Below, one piece after another: positions 35,842 to 44,742 of a DNA stretch of 64,000 nt (its first letter is position 1; each line of letters begins with the position of its first letter). Below the pieces are notes generated by a model, which made no database searches, was not told the origin of the DNA, and was given only the letters and a program-made list of their open reading frames with translations. The stretch is from NCBI GenBank assembly GCA_017512705.1, contig JAFWEX010000089.1:1-64000 (forward strand). Direction: 5' to 3'. The translations under genes and the position numbers were made by a program. The stretch comes from Paenibacillus sp. (GTDB lineage Bacteria; Bacillota; Bacilli; Paenibacillales; Paenibacillaceae).

Positions 35842-36554
35842 AACGGATGCTAGCGATCTGTAACAAGGAGCTACAGGCTTATTTTCTGTCGCCAACTTCG
35901 TATTTTGCTTTTGCCGTGTATGTGCTGATGACCAGCCTGTTATTCTATTCAAGCTTTGTATACTATCAGCCGAGCATTGTGGACTATCGTCTTGTACTGG
36001 GGGATACACTGTCCATGCTGCTTTTTGTAGTGCCACTGTTAACGATGCGTCTCGTCGCAGAAGAGTTCAGACAGGGAACGGATGAGTTGCTACTGACTTC
36101 ACCGACACGAGTAACCGAGATTATTTTCGGAAAATATTTGGCTTCACTTGCTATACTGCTCGTGCTCATACTGTGCAGTCTGGTGTATCCATTCATCATG
36201 TCGTTCTATGGAACACTGGATCTGATGTCCGTCGGGCTGTCTGCGCTAGGCTTGTTTTTCCTGGGCGGTAGCATGATGGCGATCGGGCTATTTGCCTCCA
36301 CATTATCTCAACATCAAATGGTATCTGCGGTGGCAGGTTTTATTATGTTGCTCGTTTTGTGGATGCTTGATTCATTCGGAGGCAATACGGGGTCTGCATT
36401 GCAGAAATGGCTTGATCCATTTGCGCTGACAAGTCATTTTGACAGCTTTACCAAGGGTCTACTCAGCGGACCTGATGTGCTGTACTATGTCACACTTACA
36501 GGTGTGTTTTTACTGTTAAGTATTCAAATTGTTGAACGGAAGCGGTGGAGGTGA
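35838..36554 (+). CDS. ABC-2-type permease (GldF-like)
   Basis: This 238-residue, six-helix permease reads MLAICNKELQAYFLSPTSYF and AFAVYVLMTSLLFYSSF at the start, and RLVAEEFRQGTDELLLTSPT in the typical ABC-2 loop. ATGA overlap with the ATPase gene. It would form the membrane part of the transporter, whose substrate is unknown. Confidence 0.8.
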   Translation: MKRMLAICNKELQAYFLSPTSYFAFAVYVLMTSLLFYSSFVYYQPSIVDYRLVLGDTLSMLLFVVPLLTMRLVAEEFRQGTDELLLTSPTRVTEIIFGKYLASLAILLVLILCSLVYPFIMSFYGTLDLMSVGLSALGLFFLGGSMMAIGLFASTLSQHQMVSAVAGFIMLLVLWMLDSFGGNTGSALQKWLDPFALTSHFDSFTKGLLSGPDVLYYVTLTGVFLLLSIQIVERKRWR

Positions 36555-36558
36555 GAAC

Positions 36559-37953
36559 ATGAAAAAATGGTTAAGTCATACCAATAGTACCGTTTTATCT
36601 GTCGCGGTCATTGGCATCTTTATTTTGCTAACCCTGTTCCTGAATTCACTTGGCGGTTTCCAGCTCGACCTGACCTCGAATAAACAGTATACATTATCCG
36701 ATCAGTCACTGACGGCCATCAAAAATGTCCAAGACGACGTCAATATCCTCGTATTAATCGTTGAAAATGCAAACAATACTGTCTTGAATCGCGAAGTGAC
36801 GGATATGGTCGAGGAGTACACCAAACGCAGCAACAAGCTGAAAATGAAGCAGTATAATCTGACGCAGGAACCTGCGCTTGCCTCCAAGTACGGGATTACA
36901 GGTAGCTCTATTGTACTGGAACAGGGAGACAGGTATAAGGTTGTTGACATTGCTGGCTTGTTTACTGCATATGGGGACGGAACGGATGGATCATATCAGT
37001 TTACGGGCGAAGAGAAGTTAACTCAGGCACTGATGAATCTCTCCACTACGGAAACCCAAAAAATGGTGTTCCTGACTGGGCATGAAGAGCTAAGTCTGAA
37101 CCAGATGGGTGCTTTGCGATCTTCATTGGAGCAGAACAATGTCACAACAGAGGAATTGCAGCTGAATCAGGCTGGAAAAGTACCAGAAGATGCCGATGTA
37201 CTTGCGATCATCGGGCCGCAGCGTGATGTGAGTGATGCTGAGTTGAAAGCCATTCGCACATACATGAACAATGGAGGTAAGTTGTTAGTCTCTCTTGGTT
37301 TTGCGGAAGATATGAAATCCAGCTGGAAAAACATTGATGCTCTAATCGCAGATTATGGTGTGGTGGATGAGCATGCGGTTATGGTGGACAATAAACAAGC
37401 CAGCACGATGGGGCCGCTGTGGGTTGTTCCGGAATATGGCAGCCATGCCATCACTGATAAACTTGCTGAAAACAAACTGTATCCTATGCTGTCCTTATCG
37501 ATTGCACTATCAAGCAAGGAACAGGATAAATACAATTTATCACCGTTGATGTACTCCTCAAGCGACAGTTACGGCGAGAAGTATATTGGCGGTTTGCTCC
37601 AAAATGAAACGAATAATGATACGGCTGTGGACGTTCAAGGTCCTGTTGAGCTTGGCTATGCCGTAGATACGAAGGATGGCAAGCCGAAAGCGATCATTTT
37701 GGGGTCTTCTATTTTCATGCAGGATTCGGAAATTGCGAGTGGCGGCAATCGGGATTTAATTTTGAACATCGTAAATTATTTGATTGAAAAAGAGGATGGT
37801 CTGACGATCAGACCACGTGTACAAGAAGGTTTTGAGATTGCATATCTGAATGGTAAGCAGGCAAGAACGATCTTTTTTGCAGCGATTGTGGTGTTCCCGC
37901 TCATCTTTGTAGTCATCGGAGTATTCTTGTGGTGGAGGCGTAGACGGGTATGA
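36559..37953 (+). CDS. GldG-like ABC auxiliary protein
   Basis: This 464-residue protein starts at ATG 36559 behind GGAGGTGAG. It has an N-terminal membrane anchor (VLSVAVIGIFILLTLFLNSL), a large extracytoplasmic domain of the ABC-type uncharacterised auxiliary family (DLTSNKQYTLSDQSLTAIKN, VFLTGHEELSLNQMGALRSS) and a C-terminal membrane segment ending in basic residues (GVFLWWRRRRV). The layout matches GldG and its Firmicute relatives. Overlaps the next gene by ATGA. Confidence 0.78.
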   Translation: MKKWLSHTNSTVLSVAVIGIFILLTLFLNSLGGFQLDLTSNKQYTLSDQSLTAIKNVQDDVNILVLIVENANNTVLNREVTDMVEEYTKRSNKLKMKQYNLTQEPALASKYGITGSSIVLEQGDRYKVVDIAGLFTAYGDGTDGSYQFTGEEKLTQALMNLSTTETQKMVFLTGHEELSLNQMGALRSSLEQNNVTTEELQLNQAGKVPEDADVLAIIGPQRDVSDAELKAIRTYMNNGGKLLVSLGFAEDMKSSWKNIDALIADYGVVDEHAVMVDNKQASTMGPLWVVPEYGSHAITDKLAENKLYPMLSLSIALSSKEQDKYNLSPLMYSSSDSYGEKYIGGLLQNETNNDTAVDVQGPVELGYAVDTKDGKPKAIILGSSIFMQDSEIASGGNRDLILNIVNYLIEKEDGLTIRPRVQEGFEIAYLNGKQARTIFFAAIVVFPLIFVVIGVFLWWRRRRV

Positions 37954-38942
37954 AAAAATTAATACCAACAATAGTAGTCGTCGTTATTTTAATTATAGGT
38001 TGGGTGTATGCCGCGAATCAGAATTATTTTCGGGAAGAAGAGGCGGTGCAAGCCAAACTTCTGAATATTTCATCCACGGATATCCAAGCGATCACACTGC
38101 ATGAAGGAAGCGAAGATCAGTCCGATGCAGATACAGCTGTCGTTTCGACTCTCGAGGTACAGGATGGTAACTGGCATATGACTGAACCGAAGGACTATCC
38201 GCTGAATGAATACAGCGTTAGCAGTTGGCTTGACGCGCTGAGTAGTGCGGATCAGGAGATGGTTGTTGAAGAGTCGCCAAAGGATGTGGGTAAGTACGGT
38301 TTGGACAATACTGCTACACGTCTGGATATCCGATTAAAGGATGGACGAGAATTCAAACTTGTCATTGGCAGCCAGTTACCAACGGGGGATACACATTATG
38401 TACAGGTTAATTCAGGAGCTGTGGTGGCGGTGAAAAATGAAGCTGTGACCAATATCGCTCTCACACGCCAAGGGTTAATGGATACCACTCCGTTTAATCT
38501 GGATGAATCCAATGTAGGCACGCTGGAATGGGAAGGTGAAGCAGCAAGTTGGATGCTAAAGGCTTCCGCAGAAGGGAACACGGCATCTGAACGTACATGG
38601 ACGTTAAATGGTACTTCAATTAAGGCAGAAGAGGCGGTATCCCTGATCAGCCAGATTAAAAATCTCTCCACTGCCGACGACGTGCGTAAGGCTTCTGAAT
38701 TGAAGGGAGCTATACCTCGCTCCACATTGTTGGTTGAACAGCAGGGCGAGGAGAGTACAACGGTGTATCGAATGATGACTACCTCTGCGGAGCCTAATCT
38801 CATCTGGGTGGTTACCCCGGATGGTCAATGGGCCTACAGATTAGATGCTGCCAATGTGGAAGAGGCTGAAAAGTTCTCCGATACAATTAAATCATCGAAT
38901 AGGCCCTCGGAGTCTGCTGAATCTACAGAGTCGGCAAAATGA
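37950..38942 (+). CDS. DUF4340-type membrane-anchored protein
   Basis: This 330-residue protein has an N-terminal anchor (IPTIVVVVILIIGWVYAANQ) and an extracytoplasmic beta-rich region: KYGLDNTATRLDIRLKDGRE, LVIGSQLPTGDTHYVQV. These are hallmarks of the DUF4340 proteins that follow GldA/F/G-like genes. It ends in a Ser/Glu-rich tail. It is the last gene of this four-gene operon. Confidence 0.75.
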   Translation: MKKLIPTIVVVVILIIGWVYAANQNYFREEEAVQAKLLNISSTDIQAITLHEGSEDQSDADTAVVSTLEVQDGNWHMTEPKDYPLNEYSVSSWLDALSSADQEMVVEESPKDVGKYGLDNTATRLDIRLKDGREFKLVIGSQLPTGDTHYVQVNSGAVVAVKNEAVTNIALTRQGLMDTTPFNLDESNVGTLEWEGEAASWMLKASAEGNTASERTWTLNGTSIKAEEAVSLISQIKNLSTADDVRKASELKGAIPRSTLLVEQQGEESTTVYRMMTTSAEPNLIWVVTPDGQWAYRLDAANVEEAEKFSDTIKSSNRPSESAESTESAK

Positions 38943-39092
38943 GCATGGCAAAAAGGATCTGAATCTTTTTCGAATGTCCCAAGCAAGTCCATTCAAAGGT
39001 TGAAGTACCATATCCTTTCAGCATATCGATCAGACCAGAGGCACATCCTATCTATGTGAACCAAACCAACCACATTGGAGGATGAACATTAC

Positions 39093-40085
39093 ATGCCAAC
39101 AGTCAAAAAGGCAACAGCGATTACGTTATCATTGTCTACTGCGATTTTTGTAATGGCCGGCTTGACAGGTTGTGGGAATCGCGATAACAACATGCATACA
39201 CAAAGTGTTCGTGAGCAAGCTCATGGGATTAATCGTTATGGTGTTGAAACAAACGGGATGGATGGTATTCGTGCGAAAAGTTACCGGATGCACAATGTGA
39301 CTGATCTGAGATCAAGTGATGAGCTGGCAAAGCGCATTACACAGATGAAAGAAGTCGAGTCTGCTCATGTCATGTTAACAGATCGTAACGCCTATGTTGC
39401 TGTGCGTTTGGCGAATGGACATGCAGGTAAGCTGGGCAGCAAATCGACAGGGCATACGAGTCACCGTCTAAATGGTACAATGCGGAACTATGCCAGTGAT
39501 ACGATGCGCGACGGAAGCATGAATCAGGATATGGGTGGTTTGCGTGTACATGGAGCCACAGGCACAAGGTCTCCGTATAGCACAAGCGGAATTGCTCCAG
39601 GGCTGAACACCGGTTCAGCAACAGACCGTAGTCATATGGGCAATGATCGTGGCATTTATGGCACAATGGGTACGGGTACAGTTGGAATGATGCGTGGTCT
39701 GACCGAGAGTGGCAAAGCACGTTCAATGAACGAAAGCCAGTATGGTACTCGTAGTGAGCGTCCACGTATGATGGATAGTTCCGATGACAACACACCCGCA
39801 GAGATCAAAGGTAAAATTGCAGCGAAAATCAAGCAATTTGCACCAAATGTGGAGAACGTATATGTCTCGGCTAATCCGGAATTCGTAGGTCAGGTTGAAA
39901 ACTATGCGGCCGATCTGCGTAACGGTAAACCGGTAAGTGGCATGATCAATACATTCCAGTCGATGGTCGAGCGCATCTTCCCAACCAACGCTGGCGGTAC
40001 GAATCACCGCGACGGTATTCTGAATGATGGCGTGATGAATCGTCATCATGATGGTGGCGGCATGATGAATCGAATGAATCGGTAA
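39093..40085 (+). CDS. YhcN/YlaJ-type sporulation lipoprotein
   Basis: This 330-residue lipoprotein starts at ATG 39093 behind GGAGGATG; signal peptide with lipobox LTGC. The YhcN/YlaJ-like parts are at the start (LADEL-like SSDELAKRITQMKEVESAHV, MLTDRNAYVAVRLANGHAG) and the end (KGKIAAKIKQFAPNVENVYV, SANPEFVGQVENYAADLRNG). A roughly 110-residue Gly/Met/Ser-rich stretch lies between them (for example YGTMGTGTVGMMRGLTES), making the protein longer than usual for the family. In this family members sit on the inner spore membrane and aid germination. The location before gerE supports the sporulation role. Confidence 0.8.
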   Translation: MPTVKKATAITLSLSTAIFVMAGLTGCGNRDNNMHTQSVREQAHGINRYGVETNGMDGIRAKSYRMHNVTDLRSSDELAKRITQMKEVESAHVMLTDRNAYVAVRLANGHAGKLGSKSTGHTSHRLNGTMRNYASDTMRDGSMNQDMGGLRVHGATGTRSPYSTSGIAPGLNTGSATDRSHMGNDRGIYGTMGTGTVGMMRGLTESGKARSMNESQYGTRSERPRMMDSSDDNTPAEIKGKIAAKIKQFAPNVENVYVSANPEFVGQVENYAADLRNGKPVSGMINTFQSMVERIFPTNAGGTNHRDGILNDGVMNRHHDGGGMMNRMNR

Positions 40086-40099
40086 GACAAAGTAATTGT

Positions 40100-40150
40100 A
40101 AATATGCCTTTGTCAGTGGATATCCTTCTACGGCAAAGGCATATTTGTTA
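40100..40150 (+). terminator. Terminator after the YhcN-type gene
   Basis: AAATATGCCTTTG and CAAAGGCATATTT form a perfect 13-bp stem (40100-40112 and 40134-40146), followed by GTTA. Confidence 0.75.
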
Positions 40151-40292
40151 TAACCTTGGACAAGACATGATCGAAAGGCAGCCCATTTTTCTTTTAAAAC
40201 TGAACCAACGCCCCTGACCTTACATAAGATGAGTTGACTGTATCCCCTTAACCTTGTTACACCAACACAACCCGAGCAAGGAGGGGTGAACA

Positions 40293-40520
40293 TTGAAGGG
40301 TATCGATCATCATAAAAGCAAATTTTTGTTGACCCACCGTGAACGCGAAGTATTCGAATTACTGGTTCAGGACAAAACAACGCGTGACATCGCAGGGCAG
40401 TTATTCATCAGCGAGAAAACGGTGCGTAACCATATCTCCAATGTGATGCAGAAACTCAATGTTAAGGGTCGTTCGCAGGCAGTTGTAGAGCTAATCAAGC
40501 TCGGAGAACTGAAGATTTAG
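40293..40520 (+). CDS. gerE: GerE, spore coat transcription regulator
   Basis: This 75-residue LuxR-type HTH protein is almost the same as Bacillus GerE in length and sequence: LTHREREVFELLVQDKTTRD, SEKTVRNHISNVMQKLNVKG, SQAVVELIKLGEL. The start is TTG 40293, after AAGGAGGGGTG. GerE, with sigma-K, controls late coat and spore-surface genes, including cgeAB in Bacillus. It lies between two terminators as a single gene. It could regulate the glycosylation locus at 17397-28650, though that is inference. Confidence 0.93.
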   Translation: MKGIDHHKSKFLLTHREREVFELLVQDKTTRDIAGQLFISEKTVRNHISNVMQKLNVKGRSQAVVELIKLGELKI

Positions 40521-40551
40521 TTGCGAATTACAGTTTTAAATGAGGCAGCAC

Positions 40552-40600
40552 AAAAGCCTTTCTCTATCCTTCCGTATGAAGCATGGAGAAAGGCTTTTAT
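40552..40600 (+). terminator. Terminator after gerE
   Basis: AAAAGCCTTTCTC (40552-40564) and GAGAAAGGCTTTT (40586-40598) form a perfect 13-bp stem. Beyond it, 40602-40920 is very AT-rich with no supportable gene. Confidence 0.85.
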
Positions 40601-40925
40601 GTTGGTTAAAAACTCCAATTTATGATCTCTTTTTAGTATCAAGTGCAGGAGACTACAACTTTTGTGTCATATTTCTTTATGATCAACAATTGCCATATTC
40701 ATCAATTTGGTATAAAATATAAATTTTATATAACTTGTAATGCAACTACCTTTTATGAAAATATAATACTTTTTTGTTATAATGTGCATAAATATTTATA
40801 CCTTCGTTTCCAGTCAAGAAGGCATAACTAATGTCTGCTGTGTCCTGTGGGTGGCCGCAATATGAATCTAAATAAGTCTGTTTTAGTACACATTATAGCT
40901 CATAGTAGCTCAAGCGAAAATCCAC

Positions 40926-41013
40926 TTGCTTTACTAGAGGATCTTGGCTACAATAGAGGCGTGAAAATTATTTTCTTTAGAATTAGAAGAATAGCAAAAA
41001 AAAATTTCACGCC
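40926..41013 (+). promoter_or_regulatory. rpiR-nagB-nagA promoter with inverted repeat leader
   Basis: TTGCTT (40926-40931), 17-nt spacer, TACAAT (40949-40954). Perfect 9-bp arms GGCGTGAAA (40958-40966) and TTTCACGCC (41005-41013) flank the leader. The right arm ends 1 nt before the AAGAGG ribosome site of the regulator gene. It could be a regulator binding site or an RNA hairpin affecting translation. Confidence 0.5.
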
Positions 41014-41025
41014 AAAGAGGTGTCT

Positions 41026-41889
41026 ATGACAGCCATCTTACATGCGCTGCAACAAGAATTAAACCATTTGCCATCACAAGAACGACGAATTGCGGAAGTG
41101 ATTTTACAATCGCCGTCTGACGTGCCAAGGATGACGATTAATCAATTGGCAGAACAGAGCGGGACAAGCACGGCGACAGTGACCCGGTTTTGCAAATCAT
41201 TCCATTTCAAAGGATTTCCTGATCTCAAAATGAAACTCGCCGCTGAATTGTCGCATTCACCAAACGAAATGGCCTATCAGGATATTGTCGCAGGCAACTC
41301 GTTATCCAAAATCGTCGAAGCCATCGAAGCGAATCATATCGCTTCCATTGCAGATACTACACGTCTACTGGATTTGGGAAGGCTGGAACGAACGGTGCAG
41401 CTATTGTGTCAGGCCAGCCGTGTGGATCTATACGGTGTTGCTACCTCATCCATCGTAACACAGGATTTCTATCAGAAGCTGGTGCGAATCGGTAAAAGCT
41501 ATACCGCATTTTCCGATTCACATATGCAGATCACATCTGCTTCTTCACTGAGGCAAGGAGATGTGGCAATAGCCGTCTCCTACTCAGGTGAGACTCCAGA
41601 AACGATCGATGCCTTGACTTGTGCGAAACAAGCCGGAGCTTCCACCATCTCGCTGACTTCTTACGGTAGTAACACGCTGGCGACAGTGTCGGATATTCCA
41701 CTTTTCACTTCCTCTCTTGAAGAGGGGATGCGACGCGGGGACATGGCTTCCCGTCTTGCGCTGCTGCATGTGATTGATATTTTGTTCACAGGTATGTTAA
41801 GCGCAGATTTTAATCAATTTATCCCTAAGCTAGAGAAGTCGTATCACAATGTACAGTCCTATCGTTACCATTACACCGGAGGTGCTTGA
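41026..41889 (+). CDS. MurR/RpiR-family regulator
   Basis: This 287-residue regulator has an N-terminal HTH (about 1-77; SQERRIAEVILQSPSDVPRM, QLAEQSGTSTATVTRFCKSF) and a C-terminal SIS sugar-phosphate-binding domain (VDLYGVATSSIVTQDFYQKL, VAIAVSYSGETPETIDALTC). ATG 41026 follows AAAGAGGTG. It probably senses an amino-sugar phosphate and controls this operon, since nagB follows 3 nt after its stop codon. Confidence 0.85.
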   Translation: MTAILHALQQELNHLPSQERRIAEVILQSPSDVPRMTINQLAEQSGTSTATVTRFCKSFHFKGFPDLKMKLAAELSHSPNEMAYQDIVAGNSLSKIVEAIEANHIASIADTTRLLDLGRLERTVQLLCQASRVDLYGVATSSIVTQDFYQKLVRIGKSYTAFSDSHMQITSASSLRQGDVAIAVSYSGETPETIDALTCAKQAGASTISLTSYGSNTLATVSDIPLFTSSLEEGMRRGDMASRLALLHVIDILFTGMLSADFNQFIPKLEKSYHNVQSYRYHYTGGA

Positions 41890-41892
41890 CAG

Positions 41893-42621
41893 ATGAATAT
41901 TCATATTTTTGAAAAAGAAGAAGATTTGAACGCGACAGGTGCAGGCTTGATCGCCAGCTTGCTGCAAACGAAACCTCGTGCTGTCCTTGGACTTGCCACA
42001 GGAAGTTCACCTGTAGGTATTTATAAACAATTAATTACAATGTACCAAAAAGGTCTGGTAAGCTTTGCTCAGGCTCATTCTTTTAACCTGGATGAGTATG
42101 TAGGTTTGCCTACAGAGCATCGTGAGAGTTACCGCAGTTTCATGAATGAGCAGCTATTTAATCATATTGATATTGACCTGTCTCGGACGAATGTTCCGAA
42201 TGGGGAGGCGTCAGACTTGGTAGCAGAATGCGCGGAATATGAGCGGCGTCTGGAGGATCGTGGCCCGGTGGATCTGCAGATCCTAGGGATTGGTCATAAT
42301 GGCCATATCGCTTTTAATGAACCGGGAACGGAATTGACGGGTATCACTCATGTGGTGGACCTGAAGGAAGAGACAAGACAGGCCAATGCCCGTTTTTTTG
42401 ACAGCATCGACGAAGTTCCAACGCAAGCGATTACGATGGGAGTGGGTTCGATTTTAAAAGCGAAACAGATCGTGCTCATTGCTCGTGGAGAGGAAAAAGC
42501 GGAGATTATCCGTGAAGCATTCATGGGCCCGATCACAACATCTTGTCCAGCATCGCTGCTACAGTGTCATCCGAATGTGGTTGTTTTGCTGGATCGTGCG
42601 GCAGGGAGACTGGTTCGATGA
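41893..42621 (+). CDS. nagB: Glucosamine-6-phosphate deaminase
   Basis: This 242-residue enzyme turns glucosamine-6-phosphate into fructose-6-phosphate and ammonia. Motifs are PRAVLGLATGSSPVGIYKQL, SFNLDEYVGL and the catalytic GIGHNGHIAFNEPG. It lies between the RpiR regulator and nagA, with the nagA start overlapping its stop. Confidence 0.93.
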   Translation: MNIHIFEKEEDLNATGAGLIASLLQTKPRAVLGLATGSSPVGIYKQLITMYQKGLVSFAQAHSFNLDEYVGLPTEHRESYRSFMNEQLFNHIDIDLSRTNVPNGEASDLVAECAEYERRLEDRGPVDLQILGIGHNGHIAFNEPGTELTGITHVVDLKEETRQANARFFDSIDEVPTQAITMGVGSILKAKQIVLIARGEEKAEIIREAFMGPITTSCPASLLQCHPNVVVLLDRAAGRLVR

Positions 42622-43832
42622 ACGAAGCCAGCCCTATGATGAGTAGCGGTGAATTGGAAAAAGAGATAACCTTGCTGCGCGGCAGACTGCTTCTTGCGAA
42701 TGAATTGCTGGAAGACGGCCTGATCGCTTGGCGCGCTGGAAAAATTGTATATGCCGGCATATCGGAAGGTCTACCTGAACCGATTCGTCGAGAAGCAGGA
42801 TCACTTCCTGCCAAGAGGGCAGCCCTGATTGTGCCTGGCTTTATTGACATCCATGTACATGGTGGCAACGGAGAAGATTTCATGGATGCCAGTCCAGAAG
42901 TGCTGGACAAGATCACCTCTTTTCATAGTTCACAGGGTACAACGGCGATGCTGGCAACGTCAATGACCGCTCCGAAGGAGCGTCTGGATCATGTTCTGGC
43001 AGAAGTAGACCGCTACCGTTCCGGGGACATGCCATATGCCCAGCTGGAAGGTGTGCATTTGGAAGGACCTTTTATCAGTCCGAAGTGGCCTGGTGCGCAA
43101 AATCCGGATCACATCGTGCTCCCGAATGTCAGCTGGCTGCAGGAATGGAAGAAACAGTACCCGGGCCTTATTCGTCAAGTAACGTTGGCGCCAGAACGTG
43201 AAGGTGCGCTGGAGGTCATCTCCTGGCTGCGGGAACAGCGGATTACAGCCGCCCTTGGCCATACAGATTCCACCTATGAGGATGTGCAGCGTGCAGTAGA
43301 ATACGGACTGCATCATGCGGTGCATATGTTTAATGCGATGACACCGCTGCATCATCGTAATCCGGGAACAGCCGGAGCTGTGCTGAGTGATCCGCGCATC
43401 AGTGCTGAAATTATTGCAGATGGTATTCATGTGCATCCGGTCGCAATTTCAATCCTTGCTCAAGTGAAACAAGGGAATGAACAGCTTGTGCTGATTACGG
43501 ATGCGATGGCAGCTGCTGGGCTAGACGACGGTGAATATAAAATCGGGGATCTGCCCGTGATCGTCAAGAACGGCGAGGCTCGTTTGAAGGAAGGCGGGGC
43601 TTTGGCTGGAAGTACCTTGACCATGGTTCGTGGCTTCAGATATCTCGTACAGGAAGTAGGGCTAAGTCTGGTAGCTGCTTCAAGGGCAGCAAGTCTGACG
43701 CCTGCACGCCTGCTTGGTATAGATCACCGCACAGGTTCACTGGCGAAAGGGAAGCAGGCAGATATTGTTTTGCTGAACGAGAACTTGGACATTGATACGG
43801 TATGGGTGAAGGGTAGAAAAATCGGCGGTTGA
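42618..43832 (+). CDS. nagA: N-acetylglucosamine-6-phosphate deacetylase
   Basis: This 404-residue amidohydrolase deacetylates GlcNAc-6-phosphate before NagB acts. Metal and catalytic residues are visible: HVHGGNGEDFMDA, HLEGPFISPKWPGA, GHTDSTYEDV, HHAVHMFNAMTPLHHRNPG and LITDAMAAAG. ATG 42618 overlaps the nagB stop (ATGA); an in-frame GTG inside nagB at 42543 is rejected. The first 20 residues (MNEASPMMSSGELEKEITLL) extend beyond the usual NagA start. Confidence 0.9.
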   Translation: MNEASPMMSSGELEKEITLLRGRLLLANELLEDGLIAWRAGKIVYAGISEGLPEPIRREAGSLPAKRAALIVPGFIDIHVHGGNGEDFMDASPEVLDKITSFHSSQGTTAMLATSMTAPKERLDHVLAEVDRYRSGDMPYAQLEGVHLEGPFISPKWPGAQNPDHIVLPNVSWLQEWKKQYPGLIRQVTLAPEREGALEVISWLREQRITAALGHTDSTYEDVQRAVEYGLHHAVHMFNAMTPLHHRNPGTAGAVLSDPRISAEIIADGIHVHPVAISILAQVKQGNEQLVLITDAMAAAGLDDGEYKIGDLPVIVKNGEARLKEGGALAGSTLTMVRGFRYLVQEVGLSLVAASRAASLTPARLLGIDHRTGSLAKGKQADIVLLNENLDIDTVWVKGRKIGG

Positions 43833-43862
43833 GAGGAAATGCAGTGAACAATATGTTAAAAT

Positions 43863-43883
43863 AGATCTCAAAAAGTGAGATCT
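43863..43883 (+). promoter_or_regulatory. Short inverted repeat between nagA and the next gene
   Basis: AGATCTCA and TGAGATCT flank a 5-nt A-rich loop. It may be a weak terminator for the nag operon or an operator for the 43909 gene. Confidence 0.4.
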
Positions 43884-43908
43884 TCGGATCATTACGGAGG
43901 CATGAAAC

Positions 43909-44280
43909 ATGGAACGTAACGCCATGCTGGAACATGATCCGTTTATCCCCGTGCTTGCGGAGAAACTGCACATTCACGGATATTATGCTTTTTATGGCGA
44001 GCATTATAATGAGACGGATATGGAGCAGTACCGCAAACATTTGTTCACTACGTTTAACAACATCCTATGGATTGAGCTCGATGTACGCAAAAAATACATG
44101 ATTGTGGACCATCGTGGACGCAATACGGTCATGAAGCTGATTGAAGGTATGATGAATACGCGCAGAACGCTGCGGGCTAACTTGGCCATGGCAGGCATAG
44201 ATACCAGAGACGTAGATCTGGAAATTACACATTTCTCCAAACTGGTGCACATGCTGAAATTCACGACATTCCGTCCGTAA
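43909..44280 (+). CDS. Hypothetical protein
   Basis: This 123-residue cytoplasmic protein is of unknown family. ATG 43909 follows CGGAGG. It reads LHIHGYYAFYGEHYNETDME, then DVRKKYMIVDHRGRNTVMKL and DLEITHFSKLVHMLKFTTFR, with even use of hydrophobic and charged residues. Three terminators follow. No function is proposed. Confidence 0.65.
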   Translation: MERNAMLEHDPFIPVLAEKLHIHGYYAFYGEHYNETDMEQYRKHLFTTFNNILWIELDVRKKYMIVDHRGRNTVMKLIEGMMNTRRTLRANLAMAGIDTRDVDLEITHFSKLVHMLKFTTFRP

Positions 44281-44290
44281 AGTTGTACAC

Positions 44291-44319
44291 AACGAAGAGG
44301 CCTCTTAGGCCTCTTTGTT
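44291..44319 (+). terminator. Terminator 1 of 3 after the 43909 gene
   Basis: AACGAAGAGGCC (44291-44302) pairs with GGCCTCTTTGTT (44308-44319) with one wobble pair and a 5-nt loop. Confidence 0.8.
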
Positions 44320-44373
44320 CGTTTGATACAAACCAGATATGCCTCTTGGAGATGACATCGTCATTTCGAGAAC

Positions 44374-44410
44374 CAAATAGAAGGCCGCCAGCTTGGCGAC
44401 CTTCTATTTG
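44374..44410. terminator. Terminator 2 of 3 (bidirectional)
   Basis: CAAATAGAAGG and CCTTCTATTTG form an 11-bp stem (44374-44384 and 44400-44410), extended inside by GCCA/TGGC. Confidence 0.8.
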
Positions 44411-44460
44411 ATATATTTTGGTCCACATAGAAGCCAGAATTCCTGTGCAAACGAAAATAT

Positions 44461-44494
44461 AAAAAACGATGACCGTTGAGGCCATCGTTTTTTT
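44461..44494. terminator. Terminator 3 of 3 (bidirectional)
   Basis: AAAAAACGATG (44461-44471) pairs with CATCGTTTTTTT (44483-44494). Confidence 0.82.
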
Positions 44495-44515
44495 ACTTTT
44501 ACATTATTGAAGCGA

Positions 44516-44583
44516 GCAATAACAGCGATCGAAAGAACGATTCGCCACCGGAACGCCCACACATGCGCCCACATTCCGTTTTT
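44516..44583 (+). repeat. Intergenic repeat, copy 1
   Basis: About 68 bp, of which the first 40 are identical to copy 2 at 44743. It begins GCAATAACAGCGATCG, continues with GAACGATTCGCCACCGG, and ends in a shared ACATTCCGTTTT. Internal CGATCG and CGATTCG pieces give it local dyad character. Confidence 0.8.
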
Positions 44584-44742
44584 CTTATTAGCCTACCTCC
44601 AAAAAGGTAGGCTTCATCTTTAAAATGGACAACGGGAGGGCGCTAACGTAGCGGAGGAGGCGAAATTGATTCTGGAGAAGCGTAGCGCTCGCCTTTATTG
44701 CCGGATTTCTTCACTTGGAACAAGGGAATTCAATGAAAACTG
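44584..44742 (+). other. Segment between the two repeat copies
   Basis: Holds a short hairpin (GCCTACCT/AGGTAGGC, about 44591-44613) and two GC-rich self-complementary pieces, GCGCTAACGTAGCG and GAAGCGTAGCGCTCGCC. No gene. It looks like part of a dispersed repeat that includes the two flanking copies. Confidence 0.5.

Noticed and set aside
40847-41029. 60-codon frame overlapping the rpiR leader
   Set aside because: No good start signal and it spans the promoter and inverted repeat of the nag operon.
42543-42617. Upstream GTG start for nagA inside nagB
   Set aside because: The ATG at 42618 has the typical ATGA overlap with nagB, and the extra residues have no family support.
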